Positions 57,106 to 64,000 of a DNA stretch of 64,000 nt are shown piece after piece (position 1 is the first letter of the stretch; each line of letters opens with the position of its first letter). Below the pieces are notes generated by a model. It was given only the letters and a program-made list of their open reading frames with translations, did not search any database and was not told where the DNA came from. The position numbers were made by a program, and so were the translations under genes. Source of the DNA: Apodospora peruviana (Eukaryota > Ascomycota > Sordariomycetes > Sordariales > Lasiosphaeriaceae); assembly GCA_033439685.1 (NCBI GenBank), contig JAUEDM010000007.1, positions 2,656,501 to 2,720,500 of the forward strand, given 5' to 3'.

Positions 57106-59182
57106 ATGAACAAGCGGTCAAGGCGAGGTCTGTAAAACAACCCCCAATCATCAAAGCATGTCACCGCATACCGGCTAACAAGTACCCTTGTTAAAATATA
57201 GGTTGCTCAGGCTGCCTACAGCACCACCGTAAATGTGACGAAGCCCAACCAAAATGCGGCCGCTGCTCTCGTCTTGGGGTGGAGTGTGACTACCGCCGAG
57301 CGCTTCGATGGTTCAACGGGACTCGGCTAGCTCGAACTCCCCGGCGAGGGCGAGATGTTTCCAGTGGGACAGACCGTCGACCAGGTCCAAGTCACATAGC
57401 AGCTAGTACCGGTCCTCAGGCAGCGGAGGCCGCAGCGGAGGGTCAGCTACCTCAGTCTCCGGAACAACAAACCCATAGTATTTTGTCGCCAGACAGCAAC
57501 CAGCAACACCCAGAACAGGAACCAACACCGGCGGATAGTGACACCGTAGCAACGGATACTCTAGAAGCTCCCAGTTCAGAGCTCCTCGAGAGCAGAGACG
57601 AGGAGGGAGATGTGGGAGAAGATGATGACATCGAAGAAGTTTCAAATAGGAGTACCGACAGTAACAGCGTCTACGAGTCACCGCCATCCCCTGATATGGG
57701 CTTGATACCACACAAAGCCTTACTTTACCAACATGACAACAACGAAGACTTAGACGACCCCTCCTCCTTATCATTCAGCAGCCAGGATGTCTCAACTTCC
57801 TGGTCCATCCACGGCCCTTTCGATTCCGACCTCCGCTCAATGATATTCCAAGATGGCGGTCGATACATCGCCTACGTATACTGTCCGTACCCCACCCCCT
57901 ATTATTCTCCCCCCCCCCCCCCCCCCCCCCACAACCATCTAACTAATACTTTGTTCTCAAAGTCGTCCGCTCAGTTTCCCTCATCCTCCCCGGCTTTTCG
58001 GGAATCCGCAACGGCTACCGCCAGCTCGCCGCCTCCGCCTTGTCCTGTCCGATGCTCCTCGACACCGTTGTGTCCATCGCGACAGTCTACATGCAACTCC
58101 GCGGCATCGTCCCCGCCTCTCTGGCCTTACAGCGCCAATCCCAAGCCCTCGCGTCTCTGCGTCGAAACGTCAACGCCCTTTCCACACCATTCACCACCAC
58201 CCCCTCCCCAGATGACGCAGAAACAATCTGCCTGAAGCGAGACGTCCTGGCAACTATACTCCTCCAAATCACGGTAGAAATCGCCAACGGCACAAACGCT
58301 ATCCAGATCCACATCGCCCACGCTCTCGATCTTTTCCGTGAGCTCGGGTACGATAGAGGCAGACCAATGTCGCCCATTGGCCAGATCTTGTTGCAAAGAA
58401 TGACATATATCGATGTATTGTCGTCAATATTTTGGCATCGGAGGCCGTTGTTACCTGTTTCGTTCTGGTTTTATCACCAACATGAACAGAACAATGCCCT
58501 CACGTACAAACCTGATGAAGGTATTCCGACGTTTCACGAAACAACAGGCTGTCCATTATGGGTAATCGCCTTCCTAGCACGCATCTCTCACTTAATAGCA
58601 GACGCAGACGAACATATCCTCCCTAACGATGTAATCATTTCCTTAGCATACCAGCTAGACGGTGATTTCACCATGGCTGCCCGCACCTACTACTCCACAA
58701 CCAAACCTCCCCCGGACCACCCGCAAGAGGGTTACTTGGAGACAGTAGGACAATGCTACTACTGGTCCGCCATCATTTTGCTCCAAATACGCGTCTTTCG
58801 GGATCCGCAGACCTCGCATCGGGTTCAGTTCTGCCTGCAGCAACTACTCGACTTGATACAGTCGTTACCGATCGGCTGTGGGCCAGATAGTCAACTCTCG
58901 CTACCGCTGTACGCTGCAGCACTGGCGGCAATTAGACCCGTAGACAGGGCAGCCATCAAGACAAAGAGTGTTGACCTCAGTGATCACTATCCAATGAAGA
59001 CGAGGACGGCGCTGACGGCTACTTTTGCGAGTATTTGGGCGGATATGGATGAGAAGTTGTTCGGCCCGGGACGGCAGGGTCAGTATAGGGTCGGTGATGG
59101 TGGGAGACAAGAAGGGGAAGAGAGGATGCAGGTTGGACGGGTGAGGGATCTGATGAAGGAGGGGTGTTTGTTTATTTGCTGA
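57106..59182 (+). CDS. Zn2Cys6 transcription factor (Fungal_trans_2 type)
   Basis: Model: join(57106..57127, 57202..57882, 57963..59182), 640 residues. The binuclear cluster starts right after a tiny first exon (MNKRSRRG): C8-x2-C-x6-C-x6-C-x2-C-x6-C, with the basic 'HHRKCDEAQPKCGRC' core. A long acidic, Ser/Pro/Glu-rich spacer (residues ~60-210) follows. The C-terminal helical domain (VRSVSLILPGFSGIRNGYRQ, 'LLDTVVSIATVYMQLRG', 'QIHIAHALDLFRELGY', and 'VLSSIFWHRRP') looks like Fungal_trans_2. Both introns use GTCYGT-type donors (GTCTGT, GTCCGT); the second contains a C22 run before the branch site. As the last gene of the permease/aminotransferase/lamB/lamA group, it is the likely pathway regulator; this is inference. 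Nuclear protein. Confidence 0.85.
57909..57930 (+). repeat. C22 homopolymer inside the regulator's second intron
   Basis: Lies between the donor at 57883 and the ACTAAT branch-like site near 57945. Confidence 0.9.
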
Positions 59183-59319
59183 GATATCATTCCTCTCACA
59201 AGCATTCATCGAAGGTGTCAAGCAGAAAGGTGAGCGAAAAAACGGAAAAAGAGAAAATATGCAATCCGCAGTACAAAATATAAATCGATATATGGCAAGG
59301 TCAAAAAGAATAGTTGATA

Positions 59320-59414
59320 CTCGGATACCGGGAGTCGAACCCGGGGCTGTTGAGAAAGAACACATCACTCCTGAGAAGTGAGAGTCAACGATGTTACCGC
59401 TACACCATACCCGA
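59320..59414 (-). tRNA. tRNA-Glu (CTC) with intron
   Basis: Read on the minus strand: acceptor TCGGGTA/TATCCGA (one G-U), D arm GTGTAGCGGTAACAT, anticodon stem GTTGA/TCAAC, loop C-T-CTC-A with a ~24-nt intron after position 37, T arm CCGGG-TTCGACT-CCCGG. All arms pair. The gene ends the block of the presumed lactam cluster. Confidence 0.9.
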
Positions 59415-62400
59415 TTAGTAAGCCGGGATGGCTTCCGATTTTGTTGAGAATTTGGCTGAAAACAAGTCCTATCTGACTCGTTTATGCGTTGAATATTTGG
59501 TGTGCTGTTAAAGTTTGTGGGCGTTGTGTGTGGATAGGGGGTGGATCTGAACGGTCAGATCTGACGGGTCGTCGGATCAAGTAGTGAAGACTGTTCTGGT
59601 TTTTGATATCATTGTTGAGGGCTTGTCTTATTGCGACAAATATGCACAGTTGATCGAGAAAGAGTCTTTGCGTTCTCAGATTAAACGACATTTATTTTCA
59701 TCTCGTTACTTCGTGATGTTGCTGTCCTGTTGATGCTTGGCACATCTGCCCGCGATGCTTGGCAAACCGCCCCTTTCCGGCGGGGCGACCCCGGCCGGAC
59801 ATCGTCCCCGAGACATTTGGCACATTCCCTCCACTGCGGGGTTAACATCGTATTATCAAGTCAGTGAACCCATCAAGTTGTAAATATTCGATCATAACCC
59901 CCTTCAGACCCCTCACTTATTCATTGCATCTCAACTCAAGTGACCGACGTCGGTGGTGTTGATGAGATGCTGGGGAGGAGAATAAGGGTCCGAGCGTTGG
60001 ATGGGACCTGCAGGGCCTTGGGCACTTTGCAATCGCTTATTAACATCTCTTCATTGGGCTGGTTGCATCGCGAGCGTGCACGTGAAAATCCAGATGCAAC
60101 CAACCCAAAAGCCGCTGGCGTCCCACCGCCAGCGACCTGCCACAAGAATATATCGGGCCTCTTTGCTTGGCACAAGGTTGGGGTACTGATTCCTGACCTG
60201 GCAGGTCACCTCCAACGACACCACCCCCGCGGAGGCACTTCTCAGATTCGGATTGCACTTCTCAGATTCGGATCTCGGACCCTCCATCACCTCAGACAAT
60301 AACGACGACCAAGAATTGGTAGCGACAGACACTTTACGTACGGTCGGTTCAGTATATCAACAACCCATCTCGAGGCGAAGACTTGCCTAACGAGGCAAGA
60401 CGGAGCCCCCCACCCAAGGTGATGATAACAGCGGTCAGCAATATACGAGGTCGAGAGGCGCAGGAAGGAGCGAATTAATATACTGCACTATGACGAGTCA
60501 TGCTTTGCAGTGAGATTCTTATCGATAACTCGACGAACCTGAATCGAAGTTTCCACGCAGGACACTCGGATGGCTGTTAGACAGTGAGACCACAAAGGAG
60601 CGCATCCATCCCATCCAGCTGGACCGAAGGAGTTTGTGGCCGACAAGGGCGGCCGGCGCGGCCATCTCGGCCCAGTTGCCATCCGCGACCCGCTGTTAGC
60701 GCTCCACGTATTCGGACGGCGGGAGAGGCTATCACCACTCACAGCCCATCGCGGACGTACGCAACCCCCATCTTGAAGGTGGGGTGGAGAAAGGGCTAAC
60801 CAAGGAGCAAATCGAAGAGCAGCCTTTGTGCACACTCAGGTACGGCCTGGCGTACAGCCACCTGCATATGCTTGCAGCAGCTAAGGCAAAGTCCATCAAG
60901 GTACGGGTACAGACGGACGCGCAGAAAGTGCCTGGGGTCTTGAGTGGTTCGGGTTCCTGTGTCTGGCTGACTGTCATCAACTTGAAACCTGGACACTGGG
61001 TTCCAGCTTTCAGAGTAGTTTGGTTGAGGGTAAGTTGAGAGATATATCTGGTCAACTATCGCAGATGGCAGATGGCCCGGCAATCGTCGATCATCTGGAA
61101 CAGGGTCTGGCTTTCGTCCTCAGATCCTCAGAGCGGCGGGGTATTGTTGCATTTACAGCTGCCTGGCACCGCGCCAGTCACGGGTACCAAATCCAGACAG
61201 GTTGCAAGCTCGGCGGCCTTCCAAGCGCGGTTTCGTGCCGTTACGCTTTTTGTGAAGCGAATGGACAGAAACTCCAAAAGGGCCGTTGAGTGTTCCGACA
61301 TCCGTGTCTGACACCTTGGTTGACTGTTGCAATGTGGCGGCGTGCAGATGTCCAGGTACGGCCCTGTTACCTTTGCTCGGTCACTTGCCTTTGGCGAGGA
61401 GAGGGGTTGGCGGACTGCTCTGAAAGAACATGGCCGGGTCAGCAACGAAAATGGCTTCGTTCACTGTGGCATCCGCACATAATTACACGAGCAATCAATC
61501 CAGCAGGTCAGTCGTCAGCAAGCAGGCTCGGCTTATCTTGCCACGTCGTAAATATATATTCGCTGTCCTACACCACGCCTACACCACGGGCAAGAGTGAG
61601 GGTGGCAGCCGAATCTACTGAAGTATTCAACAGTTGGTTAGAATGCGCATAGCGTGGACGACGGATGGATTCCCAGGCTTCATCACCTGGACGCCAATGT
61701 GCCTCGTTCATGCAGGCAGGCGAGTGCATCGGTGTGGTGCAGTGTGTGCCTGCAACAGGTTTCCAGGTTCACATCGGCTCGCCAGGCCAGGCACTTGGCT
61801 TTTTTGATGCCGTTGTGCCACCCGACCGTTGCCGATGATCTAGTCTCGGCACCAGGAGACACCTGGATTGTCTCTGTCGTGAAGTCCAATTTGGCCTAAA
61901 ACCGGACGCTGAAATAAGATCTCTGGAGAAAGATCGTGGAAAGTCCCGTTGGATGGCTGTGATAGTTTTCTGAACCTGGACCATATGGACCCACCGTAGC
62001 GTCGATGCTTGCAGATGTCCAAGCCGCGATGACGCAATTTATCCTCGAATTCTGTGAAAACCCCGCGATAGCACAAAGGCGCCCAGCGCTGCCCCTCGCA
62101 GATCGTCGCCCACCCGCTCGTTCGGCTAGACCGCCGATATGCCAACCTCGTTCATCGGACAGCGGAAACCAAACGGTACGGGGGCAATCGGATGTCGGAG
62201 TTCCATGGGATGGATGGTTGACGGCCGATGGGAAGTCAGATATGTCGGCGCCACAATAAGCTTGGTGTGCACAGCAGGACACCGTGGCTGGCTGGGTCAG
62301 CACTATCAAACACAAAGTTGCGCAGCCGACACCACATGACTGCGGTGTCTGGATCTGAAGCAGCATTAGCAGCCTGGTGTTGGTGTTGTTGTCGCACTGG

Positions 62401-64000
62401 CTTCATGCTCATCCGTTCCGGGGCCCATCATCTTTCATGCTTTCGTGCCCTGCCTGGGCGACACAAAGGCACGAATGGTGGCACAGGGCCGGAGAGAAAC
62501 CGGTGTGGTGGAAATGCGCGTAAACCGAAGTCCCTGGGGAGATATTGTCTGGTGCTACCACCCAGTGAGGTTCACCCAGATGAAAGCCGCGGATGTCCAG
62601 GTACCACGCAGGCCAGACAGTCGGGCATGGTCCACTCAGGAACAAATGCTGCACCCGAATCGCAGCGAGCCAGGTACCCGAGATGCCCGAGCTGTGGTGA
62701 GCTGCCCTGGCTGGCCGAGAGTCTGGAATCTCGAAACAAGGAAGAGGCGGCGCATCAGGCGACCTCGGGGGCCTCGAGTTGTTCCTTGTCGATAGATGTC
62801 TTCCGGCCGCCAAAACCGCTTGCGGCCAGCATTTTGACGTGGACGATGGATGCGAATGCGATGTGATGGAGTTTCTGTCCTGGCCCGGGGCTCTGACTCA
62901 GACCAGGTGCCCCGCCCGATTGTGCAATCATTGCAGCGCTGGGACGTCGTATGACAGTTTTAGAGTTCGTACAGATGGAAACTGCAAAGTGCCTTGTGTT
63001 GTTTCCAGGTTCCTGCCTCCCGAATTCCACGGTGAGTCTTTTCTGATGGATGCCAGGAGAAAAGGCTGGGCAAGGATGTTGCTGTCAAAATGGCAGGTCC
63101 GGTAAAATCCACACGGCCACCAGCCCGGCAACCACGGAAACCCCACGGCTCAGAGACACCGAGCCGATATTGAAGCACATCCATCGCTTGTGCCTTCCAT
63201 TTCCATCGCGCATTCTATTGCCTTCTGACGAGACTTTCTTCATCCTGCACCTGCATCAGCGATGGAAGGCGGGCGCAAAAAGGCGGCCATGTGGGATGCG
63301 CCGATGGCTGGGGGCCAGGGCGGCGCCCTATATATGCTTATAATAGACGGGTGGCCCCTGTAATTGTTTGCAAAGACTGGTCCTTGTTAATGGCGTACCC
63401 CGCCAGGATTACGCAGATGCCCAGCCCCTCCATCGCAAGAGTGCCCCGCGATGCGATGCGATGGAGCAGGAGGAATCCACAGAAATCGAGTCAAAGCTTG
63501 GTTTCCGGTTTTCGATGCAAACGGCGGGATGGACGGACGACTGACAGGGCAAAGAACGGCCCGGACATCAAGGCCTGGAAGCCTGGCTATTCGCATTGCA
63601 TCGCATTGCATCGCCATGCCAGGCACTTGCAAACGTTTACACATGGGTTACGGGTTACGTTGTTTTATATTTCATGATTTAACATGTCCTGCTTCATCGA
63701 AGTTCCGGCCCTTTGGCGGCGAGACCCCGCCCCCACCATGTACCGTAGGTAACTGTAGAATTTGATGGTTCCAGGGCAGGGTGTCATTTGTCCTTGCCTT
63801 CTGTAGCATTCAGCAGGCGCTGAGTTTATTTGTCCGCGTCCCTGACCACCGCAAGTTCAATTCATACCCGCCCGGGCCGCTTTCACTCCTCCACCTCAGC
63901 TTTTCTCAATCCATCACCACAGCCTGGCATCTCTGCCCACGGCCCCTGCCACACCCTGTGCCGCTTGGCCCCTCTCGTACTCGAGCTTTTGCCCTTTTCT
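59415..64000. other. 4.6 kb without a convincing gene
   Basis: GC-moderate to rich sequence with many overlapping short frames on both strands but no domain, no coherent exon series and no transposon motif that I can see. Holds a 20-bp tandem duplication (60235-60274) and GCATTGCATC-type short repeats at about 63585-63615. The final ~150 bases are CT-rich with CATCACCACAG-like sequence and could be the promoter or leader of a gene starting beyond the window. Confidence 0.45.
60235..60274 (+). repeat. 20-bp tandem duplication
   Basis: Unit GCACTTCTCAGATTCGGATT repeated twice, with one difference in the last base. Confidence 0.85.

Noticed and set aside
60235..60274. CRISPR-like or regulatory array
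   Set aside because: Only two adjacent units without spacers; a simple tandem duplication in a eukaryotic genome.
62228..62866. 212-residue plus frame near the right end
   Set aside because: Overlaps several equally long frames on both strands, no domain, composition like random GC-rich DNA.

Overview
The window looks like a piece of a filamentous ascomycete (Pezizomycotina, probably Sordariomycete) chromosome. Coding exons are GC-rich and interrupted by short 45-140 nt introns with GTRNGT donors, CTAAC-like branch sites and YAG acceptors. The gene families are typical of fungi: HET-C, RTA1, Zn2Cys6, Fung_rhodopsin, DFG5/DCW1, and a BAS2-like effector. About sixteen well-supported protein genes, a few weaker ones and two intact tRNA genes are separated by long gene-poor stretches. 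Gene models were built by eye by joining exons; for each multi-exon model with a 'join' below, the summed exon length is divisible by three and the phases agree.

Left part (1-13.5 kb). The left edge holds the tail of an RNase H-like, LINE-type frame running into a low-complexity acidic repeat protein with an in-frame stop. Then comes the most interesting locus. A gasdermin-like protein (minus, 3599-4414) sits head-to-head with a seven-exon gene (plus, 4941-8556) that fuses a HET-C incompatibility domain to a subtilisin-family (S8) protease with a complete Asp/His/Ser triad. Next, convergent, is a stand-alone alpha/beta hydrolase (8670-9819) with an inserted pair of membrane segments, then a DUF6601-like membrane protein (10338-11135). 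Gasdermin-protease gene pairs are known fungal regulated-cell-death modules; the HET-C fusion would be a further element.

Middle part (13.5-45 kb). A gene-poor stretch with relics (13.5-19.8 kb) precedes a sphingolipid delta-8 desaturase, an RTA1-family membrane protein, a GH76 GPI-anchored DFG5/DCW1 protein, a small Cys- and Gly/His-rich protein, a BAS2-like secreted cysteine-rich protein, tRNA-Val(AAC), pyruvate decarboxylase, a GPI-anchored Cys-rich surface protein, a secreted GMC oxidoreductase with a GC-AG intron, an AKR7-type aldo/keto reductase with a 21-nt exon, and a Fung_rhodopsin membrane protein.

Right part (46-59 kb). An NCS1 permease, a class III aminotransferase, a divergent lamB (LamB/YcsF) / lamA (biotin carboxylase-KipA-KipI-biotinyl) pair and a Zn2Cys6 regulator form a probable lactam (2-pyrrolidinone or 5-oxoproline type) utilisation cluster: uptake, ATP-dependent ring opening, transamination of the released omega-amino acid, and control. 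It ends at an intron-containing tRNA-Glu(CTC). The last 4.6 kb show no convincing gene.
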